64,000 nt of DNA from Halonotius pteroides (lineage in GTDB: Archaea > Halobacteriota > Halobacteria > Halobacteriales > Haloferacaceae), in the NCBI RefSeq assembly GCF_003605635.1, contig NZ_QMDW01000006.1, positions 62,001 to 126,000 on the forward strand, given 5' to 3'. A model generated the notes under the pieces. That model made no database searches, was not told the origin of the DNA, and saw only the letters and a program-made list of their open reading frames with translations. Position 1 is the first letter of the stretch. Each line of letters begins with the position of its first letter. A program made the position numbers and the translations under genes. Shown piece after piece: positions 1-8,353 of this stretch.

Positions 1-1
1 T

Positions 2-1417
2 CTCGGCGACGGGGCGCGGGAATTCCTCTCATTTCTCGACACCGCCGAACAAACCTACTGGCAGTTCTGCCCGCTGGGGCCAACCTCGGCGGCCCACGGC
101 AACTCGCCGTATCAGTCGTTTTCGGCGTTTGCGGGCAACCCGCTGTTGATCAGCCTTGACCGCCTCGTCGACGACGGCTGGCTGACCGACGACGACCTCG
201 AACCTGTCCCTGATTTCGATCCCCACGCCGTCGAGTACGAGCGGGTCGCCGAGTACAAACGTGACAAGCTCAGAGCCGCCTACGGGCGGTTCGACGAGAC
301 GGCGACCGAGGACGACCGCGCGGCCCTCGCCGAGTTCCGTGAATCCGAGCCGTGGGTCGAGGAGTACGCCCTGTTTCGGGCGCTCAAACAGAAACACGAC
401 GGCGTCGCGTGGATCGACTGGCCCGAACCGATCCGTACCCGCGATCCCGGCGCACTCGACGAGGCGCGCGAAGAACGCAGCGAGGAGATCGAGTACCGCG
501 TGCTCGTCCAATACTGGTTCGACAAACAGTGGAACGCGTTTAAAGCCGACGCCGAAGACGCCGGTATCAAACTCGTCGGCGACGTGCCGATCTACGTCGG
601 CCTCGACAGCGCGGACGTGTGGGCTAGCCCTGAAACGTTCCAACTCGACGACCAGAACCGGCCGACAGCGGTCGCCGGTGTTCCGCCGAACAGCGGCGAC
701 GACGGGCAAAAATGGGGGAACCCGCTGTACGACTGGGGAACGCTTGCCGACAACGACTACGACTGGTGGGCCCGCCGGCTTGAGCGGCTGTTCGGCCAGG
801 TCGATGTGACGCGACTGGATCACTTCCAGGGCTTTCTGGAGTACTGGGCGATCCCAACCCATGCCGACTCAGCAGCGGCGGGCGAGTGGCGCGACGGCCC
901 GGCCTACGACTTTTTCGAGACGATCCGGGATCGACTCGGCGAACTCCCATTTATCGCTGAGGATCTCGGCTTTCCGGACGCCGAACTCAACGCCCTGATG
1001 GATCAGTTCGGCTTCCCCGGCATGCGCGTCCCGCAGTACGCCGACTGGTGTCAGGACGGCAACGCCCACCAGCCGATGCATTACCCCAAAAATTCGGTCG
1101 GCTACACTGCAACGCACGACACCAACACGTTCCAGGGCTACTACAACGGGCTTGGCGACCGCCAGCGGGAGTGTCTGCACTACAATCTCGGCGTCGATGG
1201 CGAGGAGATCAACTGGTCGATAATCGAGGCGGTCTGGCGATCCGACGCCGTGTTGGCGTTTACAACGATGCAGGACTTGCTTGCCCTCGACAGCCACGCC
1301 CGGTTCAACACGCCCGGCACCGCCGAGGGCAACTGGGCCTGGCGTGTTACCAGCGATGGTCTTGACGAGGATGTTGCCACCAAGCTCGGCACGATGACGA
1401 TGATCGAGCTTCGATAA
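2..1417 (+). CDS. malQ: 4-alpha-glucanotransferase (amylomaltase, GH77), 5' partial
   Basis: Transfers 1,4-alpha-glucan segments between malto-oligosaccharides in cytoplasmic glycogen/maltodextrin metabolism. The frame is open from base 2, so the start lies upstream; 471 residues are visible and about 25-40 are missing against the usual ~500. The opening part reads WQFCPLGPT, SPYQSFSAFAGNPLL, typical of the GH77 N-terminus. The nucleophile motif is RLDHFQGF, the acid/base lies in AEDLG, and the third carboxylate is in ATHDTNTFQGY. Family and active site are clear. The next gene starts 56 bp downstream on the same strand and is functionally unrelated. Confidence 0.95.
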   Translation, partial: LGDGAREFLSFLDTAEQTYWQFCPLGPTSAAHGNSPYQSFSAFAGNPLLISLDRLVDDGWLTDDDLEPVPDFDPHAVEYERVAEYKRDKLRAAYGRFDETATEDDRAALAEFRESEPWVEEYALFRALKQKHDGVAWIDWPEPIRTRDPGALDEAREERSEEIEYRVLVQYWFDKQWNAFKADAEDAGIKLVGDVPIYVGLDSADVWASPETFQLDDQNRPTAVAGVPPNSGDDGQKWGNPLYDWGTLADNDYDWWARRLERLFGQVDVTRLDHFQGFLEYWAIPTHADSAAAGEWRDGPAYDFFETIRDRLGELPFIAEDLGFPDAELNALMDQFGFPGMRVPQYADWCQDGNAHQPMHYPKNSVGYTATHDTNTFQGYYNGLGDRQRECLHYNLGVDGEEINWSIIEAVWRSDAVLAFTTMQDLLALDSHARFNTPGTAEGNWAWRVTSDGLDEDVATKLGTMTMIELR

Positions 1418-1473
1418 CACGGCCAGCCGCGGAACCGAAACCCCGAAGCCCACCGTATCCTACCTACTGTGTA

Positions 1474-2388
1474 ATGGAGACAGGCGTTATTTCGATCGAT
1501 GACCTCGCCGGGCCGTTCGATCTGCAAGCGACGGTCGAAAGCGGTCAGAGTTACCTGTGGAGCCGCCTCGACGGAAAGATGTACACCACCGACGACGCCC
1601 ACGGCGGGCAGGCGTGGTACGAAACGGTCGTCCCGCCGCTCGACGGCGTCAGCGACGAGCAGGCTGTCGTTCGTATCCGGCAGGTCGATGACGGAATCGA
1701 GTGGGAGTCGACGACCGATGCCGTCCCGATTCTCACCCATCTCCTCCGGCTTGACGACGATCTCACCGAGATCACCGCCGGCGCGCCCGATGAGCCGCTG
1801 TTCAACCGCGCCTTCGAGCAGTATCGTGGGCTGCGCCTCGTCCGCGATCCACCGTTTGCCTGCCTCATTTCGTTCATCTGTTCGGCCCAGATGCGCGTCA
1901 GCCGAATACACGGGATGCAGCAGCGACTCGCCGCCGAGTACGGCAAGTCCGTTGAGTTCGACGGCCGCACGTATCAGGCGTTTCCAACGCCGGAGGCGTT
2001 GGCCGCCCGCACCGAAGCCGAGTTGCGCGACCTCAGCCTCGGCTACCGCGCGCCGTATGTCCAGCGAACCGCCGAGATGGTCGCCGACGGCGAGGCCGAT
2101 CCAACCGCTGCTGTCGGCCGCGAGTACGAGGCCGCCCGCGAGTATCTCACCCAGTTTGTCGGCGTCGGCGACAAGGTCGCCGACTGCGTGTTACTGTTCT
2201 CACTTGGCTATCTCGAAGCGATCCCCCTTGATACGTGGATTCGCACCGCTATCGAGGAGTACTACCCTGACTGCGAGCAGGGCAACTACACCGACACGTC
2301 GCGGGCGATCCGCGGGCGGTTCGGCGGCGAGTACGCCGGCTACGTCCAGACGTACGTGTTCAACTATCTCCGCAACGGCGGCGAGTAG
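1474..2388 (+). CDS. 8-oxoguanine / alkyl-base DNA glycosylase (OGG1/AlkA superfamily)
   Basis: Base-excision-repair glycosylase of the HhH-GPD superfamily, 304 aa. The N-terminal ~110 residues form an OGG-like N domain (SGQSYLW near residue 25). The helix-hairpin-helix is GVGDKVADC. Its Lys234 and the downstream Asp253 (PLDTW) are 19 residues apart, the same spacing as catalytic Lys249 and Asp268 of human OGG1. A bifunctional glycosylase/lyase acting on oxidised or alkylated purines is therefore likely; the exact substrate cannot be read from sequence. Haloarchaeal homologues are often named DNA-3-methyladenine glycosylase. Confidence 0.88.
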   Translation: METGVISIDDLAGPFDLQATVESGQSYLWSRLDGKMYTTDDAHGGQAWYETVVPPLDGVSDEQAVVRIRQVDDGIEWESTTDAVPILTHLLRLDDDLTEITAGAPDEPLFNRAFEQYRGLRLVRDPPFACLISFICSAQMRVSRIHGMQQRLAAEYGKSVEFDGRTYQAFPTPEALAARTEAELRDLSLGYRAPYVQRTAEMVADGEADPTAAVGREYEAAREYLTQFVGVGDKVADCVLLFSLGYLEAIPLDTWIRTAIEEYYPDCEQGNYTDTSRAIRGRFGGEYAGYVQTYVFNYLRNGGE

Positions 2389-2462
2389 GTCGGCAGCGAC
2401 AGTTCTGTGCAAGCTGTCGTTGCGGCCGAACTTTCATACTTGCTGCCCTGCTATCCAAACAC

Positions 2463-2831
2463 ATGGATTGCCGGGTCGTCGTCGAAGCTGCGGTATCGGT
2501 ATACGACGTAGAAACAGTCGATGAGGCCGTCCGTATTGCGATCTCGAAAACCGGCGAGCTGTTGAACCCGGATCTCAACTACGTTGAGATCGATATGTGC
2601 TCACCGACCGGCCCCGACGGCGAGGAGTTGCCGCCGGCGTACATCGTCGCCGACGAGGCCCTCGTTGCCCTTGAGTTGACAATGGACGTCTTCAACGTCG
2701 AACAGGAAGAACACGCAAAGCGGGTCGCCCGCACGGAGATCGGCCAGCGACTCACCGAGATCCCACTGGAGATCGCATCGGTCACCGAGATTGTCGACGA
2801 GGAAGCCGACACCGAATCCACCGACGAGTAG
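2463..2831 (+). CDS. DUF555 / UPF0212 family protein
   Basis: A 122-aa acidic soluble protein starting MDCRVVVEAAVSVYDVETVDEAV, which matches the archaeal UPF0212 (DUF555) family as I know it. It has no membrane segment and no catalytic motif I can name. The last ~15 residues are a low-complexity Asp/Glu/Thr tail. A TATA-like tract (cttTCATAC, around 2430-2437) lies about 29 bp before the ATG, fitting leaderless transcription. Function is unknown; the strict conservation of this family in archaea points to a housekeeping role. Confidence 0.85.
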   Translation: MDCRVVVEAAVSVYDVETVDEAVRIAISKTGELLNPDLNYVEIDMCSPTGPDGEELPPAYIVADEALVALELTMDVFNVEQEEHAKRVARTEIGQRLTEIPLEIASVTEIVDEEADTESTDE

Positions 2832-2880
2832 TCTCCGCCGAGCAGGAGTGTTTTTAGGGCCCTCCCCACCACCACCACGT

Positions 2881-3780
2881 ATGCAAACCCATATCGTCCC
2901 GGTCGGCTTTGATTACGACCGGCTCATCGCGCCACTGATCCGCGATCAGTTCGACGTTGATCGCGCGATCCTGCTTGAGGGCGCGGTCGGCAGCGAGGCC
3001 AACGTCGAATACTCCCGCAACCTCGCCTCCAAGCTCGAAACCGACTTCGAGAGCCTGCTCGGCGCGGAAACCGACCGAATCCGCCTCGAAGACGTCTACG
3101 ACTACGACACCGCCTTCGAGGGTGCCTTCGAGCTCATCAACGAACAGCTCGACGGCGGCGCGGAGGTCTGGGTCAACGTCTGCTCAATGCCCCGACCCGT
3201 CAGCTTCGCCTTCGCAACCGCGGCCCACTCGGTGATGGTCGAACGCCAGGAGGACAGAGACCGGATTCACACCTACTACACCGCCCCTGAGAAGTATCTC
3301 GAAACCGAGTTGGCCGAGGAGCTGCGGGCCGAGCGCGAACTGCTCGGTGATCTGCTTGCGGCCGACGATTTCGACCGCGATCGCATCGAAGAACGATTAG
3401 AGAGCACGGCCGACCTGCTGGCTGAGTTCGACGAACGCGGCAGCACCATCGGCGCAAAGGAGATCAACGGCAAACATATCGTCGAACTCCCGGTGGCCTC
3501 CTTTTCGAGTGTCAAACCCTTCGAGGAGCTCATTCTCTTTACGCTCGGCGAACACGGCGAGTTCGACTCCGTCAGCGAGCTTGCGGAGGCACTCGCCCGC
3601 GATCTCAACGAGGAGTACACCGACAGCTTCCGATCGAAGGTGATCTACAACGTCGACCGCCTCGGGCCCGGCGGCAAGGGCTACATCGAACAGGAGGAGG
3701 TCGGCAAATCCTACCGGACGACGCTCTCGCGGATCGGCGAGCTATGGGTTCGCTCACACGCCGATACGACCCGGCAGTGA
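2881..3780 (+). CDS. HFX_2341-family (DUF6293) transcriptional regulator
   Basis: A 299-aa protein with an N-terminal Rossmann-like domain (MQTHIVPVGFDYDRLIAPL, residues 1-~150) and a C-terminal winged-helix region (about 205-290, EELILFTLGEHGEFDSVSELAEAL). This matches the haloarchaeal HFX_2341 regulator family, whose N-terminal domain resembles ligand-sensing CARF-type folds; that resemblance is from memory. I chose the ATG at 2881 over an upstream in-frame GTG (2791) because a TATA tract, gTTTTTA at 2850-2856, lies 27 bp before it. The upstream start would also overlap DUF555. Target genes are unknown. Confidence 0.8.
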   Translation: MQTHIVPVGFDYDRLIAPLIRDQFDVDRAILLEGAVGSEANVEYSRNLASKLETDFESLLGAETDRIRLEDVYDYDTAFEGAFELINEQLDGGAEVWVNVCSMPRPVSFAFATAAHSVMVERQEDRDRIHTYYTAPEKYLETELAEELRAERELLGDLLAADDFDRDRIEERLESTADLLAEFDERGSTIGAKEINGKHIVELPVASFSSVKPFEELILFTLGEHGEFDSVSELAEALARDLNEEYTDSFRSKVIYNVDRLGPGGKGYIEQEEVGKSYRTTLSRIGELWVRSHADTTRQ

Positions 3781-3783
3781 GCC

Positions 3784-3912
3784 TTAGAGGACGACCGTGA
3801 TGAGTTGGTAGAGCAACCCGAGGGCAAACACCGCGACCAACAGCACCGTCGTCATAACGACCGCCGGCGAGAGCTCCGTTTCCTCGGTGGTGATGTACGA
3901 ATCCAGTTTCAT
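3784..3912 (-). CDS. 42-aa single-pass membrane protein
   Basis: Reading the minus strand from ATG 3912 gives a 42-residue protein: a short charged N-terminus (MKLDSYITTEETELSP) and one strongly hydrophobic helix (about residues 17-42) that ends at the stop. It lies tail to tail with the upstream regulator, only 3 bp away. A TATA-like AACATTAC tract near 3937-3944 sits ~28 bp upstream and a perfect 16-bp palindrome lies between it and the ATG. The promoter architecture supports a real gene. The N-terminal ~15 residues would face one side and almost nothing the other. Function unknown; possibly a small subunit of a membrane complex. Confidence 0.68.
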   Translation of the reverse strand: MKLDSYITTEETELSPAVVMTTVLLVAVFALGLLYQLITVVL

Positions 3913-3915
3913 ATC

Positions 3916-3931
3916 CGGAGTGATCACTCCG
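3916..3931. promoter_or_regulatory. Perfect 16-bp palindrome, putative operator
   Basis: CGGAGTGATCACTCCG is fully self-complementary. It lies 4 bp upstream of the ATG of the 42-aa membrane protein and downstream of its TATA-like tract, so it would cover the transcription start. This position suits repressor binding. A terminator role is unlikely because no T-tract follows on either strand. Confidence 0.5.
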
Positions 3932-4018
3932 AGGTGTAATGTTTTGGGACTTCAGGTAGCTGTATTTCAATGACGACGCCAGCACGCCAGAGCGGTCGCT
4001 CACGAGCTACCGACAGAG

Positions 4019-4089
4019 TGGGACTGCCGAGAGTCGAACTCAGGTCCTACGGACCCCATCCGCAGAGGATACCACTACCCCACAGTCCC
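4019..4089 (-). tRNA. tRNA-Pro(GGG)
   Basis: The minus strand folds into a 71-nt cloverleaf. The acceptor stem is GGGACTG paired with CAGTCCC, followed by discriminator A. The anticodon stem is TGCGG/CCGTA around the loop ATGGGGT, giving anticodon GGG after U33. The T arm is CTGAG-TTCGACT-CTCGG. CCA is not encoded and there is no intron. It lies downstream of cbf5 on the same strand, separated by ~98 bp. Confidence 0.93.
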
Positions 4090-4187
4090 GCATCCGGGAG
4101 AATGCGAGGCGGTCGTTTAACACCTTTGTTTCACTCGTCGCTGCCGACCCCGTCCGGCGGTTTGCGGTAAAACAACGCGGCCACCGA

Positions 4188-5138
4188 TCAGACCAACACG
4201 GCTTCGAGATCAACCACAACACCGCTGTCGGCGTCGGGGTCGCCGACGAGCCGGCCGAGACAGACCGCACTCCCATTGGGCGTATAGCAGGCCACAAGCG
4301 CGTCGTCGACGACGGTGTCTGGGCCCTCGATCACCCCCGGCGCGTACACCGGCGCGCCGGTGGCGACTTGTTCGGCCGCCGAGGGGGCGATAATGACGCT
4401 CGGCAGATGGTCGAGTGCGCGTTCAGCCGGCTGAACAACCTCCCGCAGCCACTTGGTGTCGCCCTCGCGGGCGACCGCCAGCGCGTCGGTGAACTCGTGA
4501 AGATCGATCAAGGAGGTGTCGTCGAAGGGATCGGTCGCGGTGCGGCGAAGGTGGCCCATGTGGGCTCCTGTCCCGAGTGCCAACCCGATATCGTGACACA
4601 GTTTGCGGACGTAGGTGCCGCTTTCACACGCGATCCGGAGCAACGCCTGACGGTCGGTGTAATCCAACAGCTCAAGAGCGTAGATCTCTCGAACACGAAG
4701 CTTGCGGCGCACCGCGCTTTTTTTCGGCGGCTTCTGGTAGAGTGGGGCCGCAAACCGATTCAACACCGACTCAAAATCCGCCGGCCGCGGGCCATGGAGC
4801 TCCAAAACGGCGATATACTCCTTGCGGCCTTCGAGAAAGACCTGGGCCGTTCGGGTGGCGTCGCCGAGCAGCATCGGGAGACAGCCCGTCACCTTTGGAT
4901 CCAGCGTCCCCGCATGCGCTGCGCGGTCGACAGTGGGTGATTCCGCAGCCGATGGCGATCCCTCGTTGTCCGCAACCGAGGCACCGAGGTCGTCAACGGC
5001 GTCGCCGGCCAGATCCCGCACCCAGCCGGCGACCTGGTGGGCCGAAGGGCCGGCGGGCTTATCCAGATTGACGACGCCGAAGGCCAACAGTTCGGCGGGC
5101 GTGCGGTCGTCAGGCGCGGAACGAAGTGGATCACTCAT
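4188..5138 (-). CDS. truB: tRNA/rRNA pseudouridine synthase Cbf5 (TruB family)
   Basis: Catalytic subunit of H/ACA RNA-guided pseudouridylation, also able to make tRNA Psi55 in archaea; 316 aa. The TruB core holds the catalytic aspartate in AGTLDPKVTG (Asp80), the YQKPPKKSAVRR segment and SGTYVRKLCHDIG. A PUA domain occupies about residues 235-316. A hydrophilic insertion of about 28 residues (44-72) separates NLDKPAGPSAHQV from the catalytic motif; it looks like a lineage-specific loop. The gene starts 12 bp after cmk, so the two are co-transcribed, the usual archaeal adk-DUF106-cmk-cbf5 order. Confidence 0.94.
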   Translation of the reverse strand: MSDPLRSAPDDRTPAELLAFGVVNLDKPAGPSAHQVAGWVRDLAGDAVDDLGASVADNEGSPSAAESPTVDRAAHAGTLDPKVTGCLPMLLGDATRTAQVFLEGRKEYIAVLELHGPRPADFESVLNRFAAPLYQKPPKKSAVRRKLRVREIYALELLDYTDRQALLRIACESGTYVRKLCHDIGLALGTGAHMGHLRRTATDPFDDTSLIDLHEFTDALAVAREGDTKWLREVVQPAERALDHLPSVIIAPSAAEQVATGAPVYAPGVIEGPDTVVDDALVACYTPNGSAVCLGRLVGDPDADSGVVVDLEAVLV

Positions 5139-5150
5139 TGGTAGCTGAGC

Positions 5151-5729
5151 TCAAAACTCGTAGGCGACGCCCTCGACCGGGGCTTTCCCCTCATCGATAG
5201 CCGGATCGTAGGCCCCGACGGCGGTGGCAAGCATCCGCTGGATAGCCTCAGGCCCCCAGCGGGCGGTGTTGTAGGTGATATCGTAGATCGAGAGATCCGC
5301 GATATCGATGTTGTAATACGCCTGATACCGCTTGCGCTCGCTGTGTTCGCGACGTTCGGTCTCCTCGCGGGCGACGCCGATCGATTTGTCCTCGCGGTCG
5401 GCGATACGCTCGGCGCGGACAGCCAGCGGCGCGTCGAGCCAGATTTTCACGTCCGCGTGGTCGCCGGCAAGCCAGCCGGCGAGCCGGGACTCCAAGACGA
5501 CATCGTCGTCGTCGACGGCGATCTCCCGCAGCCGGGCGTCGAGATCACGATCGATCTGGTCGTCTTCCTCGGCTAGCTCGTTGAACTCGACGGGCGAGAG
5601 GCCGCGTTCGGCGGCCAGCTCACGGAAGATATCCCCGCCGCTGACGTGGTCGAGATCGAAGGCGTCGGCGAGGGCGGCAGCGTTCGTCGACTTCCCGCTG
5701 CCGGGGGGGCCAGAGACGGTGAGTAACAT
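5151..5729 (-). CDS. cmk: Cytidylate kinase (archaeal type)
   Basis: Phosphorylates CMP/dCMP with ATP in pyrimidine nucleotide salvage; 192 aa. The P-loop GPPGSGKST occupies residues 7-15. It is followed by the NMP-binding region [15 protein letters not shown] and the lid-type ADREDKS. I chose ATG 5729 rather than the longer GTG at 5750: a TATA-like CCTAAAA/TTTTAGG box at 5750-5756 is ~24 bp before 5729 and would be destroyed as promoter by the earlier start. cbf5 follows after 12 bp. Confidence 0.92.
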   Translation of the reverse strand: MLLTVSGPPGSGKSTNAAALADAFDLDHVSGGDIFRELAAERGLSPVEFNELAEEDDQIDRDLDARLREIAVDDDDVVLESRLAGWLAGDHADVKIWLDAPLAVRAERIADREDKSIGVAREETERREHSERKRYQAYYNIDIADLSIYDITYNTARWGPEAIQRMLATAVGAYDPAIDEGKAPVEGVAYEF

Positions 5730-5749
5730 ATCCACCCTGCGGTCGTCCA

Positions 5750-5756
5750 CCTAAAA
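5750..5756 (-). promoter_or_regulatory. TATA-like box of cmk-cbf5
   Basis: TTTTAGG on the minus strand is centred about 24 bp upstream of the cmk ATG at 5729, the spacing expected for a leaderless haloarchaeal transcript. It argues for a separate cmk-cbf5 promoter even though DUF106 lies upstream on the same strand. Confidence 0.55.
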
Positions 5757-5825
5757 GAGATTACCCTTCACCGCGCCCATGAGTCCCAATCGCACACCGA
5801 CGCCGGTAGCACCCGAGGCCCCGGT

Positions 5826-6710
5826 TCAGTTTGCGGACGGCGTCATGCTGATGTTGAGCCCCTTCTGGATGATCTGGTTGAACGCCATCGAACACAGGAA
5901 GTACCAGACGATCCAGATCTGCATCGGGCCGACGATCCCGGTCGTCCACTCGACCTCACCCGCAAACGGGATGACGATATTCTGGAAGGCGTAGTGTTCG
6001 ACCCCGCCACGGAAGCCAAGCGCCCAGTACATCCAGAGGAACGCCGGGATGGTGAGAAACATAATCCAGACCATCGGGCGGAACTGCTCTTTGAACATGC
6101 CGAGTTGATCGCCCATCGCCTCCATCTGCTCCTGTTGGATCTCTTCGAGAGCCTCATCATCGCCGCGCTCCTTGGCGGCCTCGCGTTTCTCCTTGATCTC
6201 ATCCATGCGGGCCTTGTACTCGCCCATCTTTTCGGTGTCCATCAGCGCGACCCGCAGCAGCGTCGAGTACAGCCCGGTCGCCAACGCGATGATCATCACG
6301 ACGACGTAGAACGGCACGACGTTCGTTAGCGGCCCGATGACAACGTCGATCGCCCCAGCAACGACATTGCGAGCGGGGGCCCACGCGTAGCCCGCAAAGA
6401 GGCCGACGGTCAGGCCGGCGGCGGCCTTATCCCATTTCGTCCAGGAGGTCGATTCGATCTCCTCGGCGTCGCTTTCCTCGGTCAGCCCCTCACGGACGGC
6501 CTCGGGCGATTCGATCCGGAACCCACCCTCGCCGTCAACGAGAATCCCCTTTTCGATCAGCCGGCCCCACTGGCCGCTGGTGATCTCATCCCGAACGTCG
6601 ACCCACTGCACCTCGTTGTCAGTGGCGTTATCGAGGACGGTCTCGATGGCGGGTTTCATCTCGGCGTCGGCGGTGACCAACGAGCGAACTTTGCGTTCGA
6701 TTCGGCTCAT
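5826..6710 (-). CDS. DUF106 membrane protein (archaeal EMC3/YidC/Oxa1-like insertase)
   Basis: A 294-aa membrane protein of the archaeal DUF106 family, related to Get1/EMC3/YidC insertases. Residues 1-~100 form a soluble, winged-helix-like haloarchaeal extension. A first hydrophobic segment follows near 115-130, a second near 145-165 (YVVVMIIALATGLYSTLL), then a long charged coiled coil (~170-215, KARMDEIKEKREAAKERG). Two further segments follow (about 222-240 and 260-285). The TM-coiled coil-TM layout is the family signature and suits membrane-protein insertion beside SecY. A CTTATTGA box at 6732-6739 marks its own promoter. Confidence 0.86.
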   Translation of the reverse strand: MSRIERKVRSLVTADAEMKPAIETVLDNATDNEVQWVDVRDEITSGQWGRLIEKGILVDGEGGFRIESPEAVREGLTEESDAEEIESTSWTKWDKAAAGLTVGLFAGYAWAPARNVVAGAIDVVIGPLTNVVPFYVVVMIIALATGLYSTLLRVALMDTEKMGEYKARMDEIKEKREAAKERGDDEALEEIQQEQMEAMGDQLGMFKEQFRPMVWIMFLTIPAFLWMYWALGFRGGVEHYAFQNIVIPFAGEVEWTTGIVGPMQIWIVWYFLCSMAFNQIIQKGLNISMTPSAN

Positions 6711-6805
6711 TGTGCTCTCGTTGGCAACGCGTCAATAAGAAGGTTGTACTCTGTCGGCGTCAGCGTCGATGGGTTGCCGGTCGGTCGACAGGCGCCGATC
6801 GCCGG

Positions 6806-7423
6806 TCAGTCGTCGAGACCGACGGCGTTGACGATGCGATCGAAGACACCGTCCGGGTCGGCTTCGCCGTCAACTTCGATCAGCTCGCCGGTCTCCCGGT
6901 AGTGTTCGACGACGGGCTCGGTGTTTTCCCGGTAGACCTCCAGTCGCTCGGTGGCGACCTCCTCGGTGTCGTCGTCGCGCTGTTCGAGTCGCTCGACGAT
7001 CTCGTCGTCGTCGGGCATGTTGAACTCGGTGTGATACACGTCGCCCGTTTCAGGGTCGACACGTCGGCCCGTTAGGCGGCGGAGCAGCTCGTCTTCGCCG
7101 ACATCGAGGAACACGACCGCATCAAGCTCGGTGATCGAGTCGAGATACTCGACCTGCGAAAGATTTCGCGGATAGCCATCGAGAATGAAGCCGTCGGCCT
7201 CGTCGATGGCGGCCTCGACGATCTCGTTGACTAGGCCGTCGGGGACGAGCTCGCCGGCATCCATATACTCCCGTGGGGTGCCGTACTCGGTTTCCATGTT
7301 CTTGTTTGCCCGGAGGGCGTCGCCGGTCGTGATGTGTTCGAGATCGAAGGTCTCGGCGAGTCGTGAGCTTTGGGTTCCTTTACCGGCACCGGGCGGACCA
7401 AGCAACAGCAGTCGGTTGCTCAT
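6806..7423 (-). CDS. adk: Adenylate kinase
   Basis: Interconverts 2 ADP and ATP plus AMP; 205 aa. The P-loop GPPGAGKGT is at residues 9-17, the AMP-binding TTGDALR at about 32-38, [13 protein letters not shown] carries the AMP/Mg region, and the LID segment starts [14 protein letters not shown]. No zinc Cys quartet is present in the LID, which is of intermediate length. A clear CCTATAAGG promoter box lies 25 bp upstream of the ATG. In many archaea adk follows secY; here secY is ~48 kb away. Confidence 0.96.
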   Translation of the reverse strand: MSNRLLLLGPPGAGKGTQSSRLAETFDLEHITTGDALRANKNMETEYGTPREYMDAGELVPDGLVNEIVEAAIDEADGFILDGYPRNLSQVEYLDSITELDAVVFLDVGEDELLRRLTGRRVDPETGDVYHTEFNMPDDDEIVERLEQRDDDTEEVATERLEVYRENTEPVVEHYRETGELIEVDGEADPDGVFDRIVNAVGLDD

Positions 7424-7443
7424 ATCACATTCACTTCGGGCTG

Positions 7444-7452
7444 CCTTATAGG
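7444..7452 (-). promoter_or_regulatory. TATA box of adk
   Basis: CCTATAAGG on the minus strand, centred 25 bp before the adk ATG (7423). One of the best TATA matches in the window; it implies a leaderless adk mRNA. Confidence 0.72.
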
Positions 7453-7524
7453 TTTGAACAATTCCGTCTCTCGGCGTCGATTGCGCCGTCGAGATCGGCG
7501 CTGCTGTCGCCGACGACGACCATG

Positions 7525-8313
7525 CTACCCTTGTAGCTGCGTCGTTGTTTCGACCAGGGGGTGACGATCCTGTTCGATAACGGTTACATCCTCGATCGAG
7601 GATAGCCCCTGCTCGGCGGCGGTTTGGGCCATTCCCAGCTCCAGTGGTTCGGCGGGGACGATAACATAGGAATCCATCTCGTCGATGCCGAGGCGGTCGG
7701 CGGCGAGCACGCGGTGGTGACCATCGGCAAGATACATCTCCTCACCGCCGCCGGCATCGATCACGACCAGCGGCTCGGCAAGACCGCGTTCAAGTTCGTA
7801 CCGCCGACCGTCGAGTTCGTCGCCGTACACCTCCGCCTGTGTTGGCACAAGCTCGGCGAGTGACACCTGCCGGCGTTCCTGGGTAAGCTCAACGCCGTGG
7901 AGCTCGGTGAGCGTTCGGCTCAGCTTGGCGACCTTCTCGGGGGTCGCTCGCTCGATCTGGCTGCGGATCACGTCTGTGTTCGAGAGAATGCCGACGAGTT
8001 CGCCGTCATCGACGACCGGGAGCTTCTGAATGTCGGAGCGAACGATCACCCGCGCGGCGTCGGTGACCGCCATCTCGGGGTCGGCAACGATCGTCTCCTC
8101 GCTCATCACCGCCGCAACCGTTGTCTCGGGGTCGGCAGCAAGCAGATCCCGCCCGGTAACAAACCCCTCAACGTGGCCGTCACGGGTGACCGGAAACCCG
8201 TTGTGGCCGTCGTTGCCGCCGATCTGCTCGCGGACAGCCCCGACAGTATCGGTCGGATCGACCGTCGTGACCGATTGGGTCATGTACGCTGCAACCTGTG
8301 GCTCGCTGTCCAT
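7525..8313 (-). CDS. CBS-domain protein with C-terminal ParB/sulfiredoxin-like domain
   Basis: A 262-aa protein. Residues 1-~125 hold two CBS repeats ([41 protein letters not shown]), normally a binding pair for adenosyl nucleotides. Residues ~150-255 hold a ParB-like domain with [17 protein letters not shown], the DGHHR signature of ParB/Srx nucleotide-handling domains. No helix-turn-helix is seen, so DNA partitioning is unlikely; a nucleotide-regulated enzyme is a better guess. The start ATG 8313 is supported by a TTTTTTTACG tract ~31 bp upstream; a longer in-frame extension upstream overlaps the DHH gene and is rejected. Confidence 0.8.
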   Translation of the reverse strand: MDSEPQVAAYMTQSVTTVDPTDTVGAVREQIGGNDGHNGFPVTRDGHVEGFVTGRDLLAADPETTVAAVMSEETIVADPEMAVTDAARVIVRSDIQKLPVVDDGELVGILSNTDVIRSQIERATPEKVAKLSRTLTELHGVELTQERRQVSLAELVPTQAEVYGDELDGRRYELERGLAEPLVVIDAGGGEEMYLADGHHRVLAADRLGIDEMDSYVIVPAEPLELGMAQTAAEQGLSSIEDVTVIEQDRHPLVETTTQLQG

Positions 8314-8353
8314 CAGCGGTTCTACACGAAGCCTCGTAAAAAAACCACGGTCG

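Noticed and set aside
29-862. 277-aa minus-strand open frame
   Set aside because: Antisense to malQ, which has its full active site on the plus strand. No recognisable domain.
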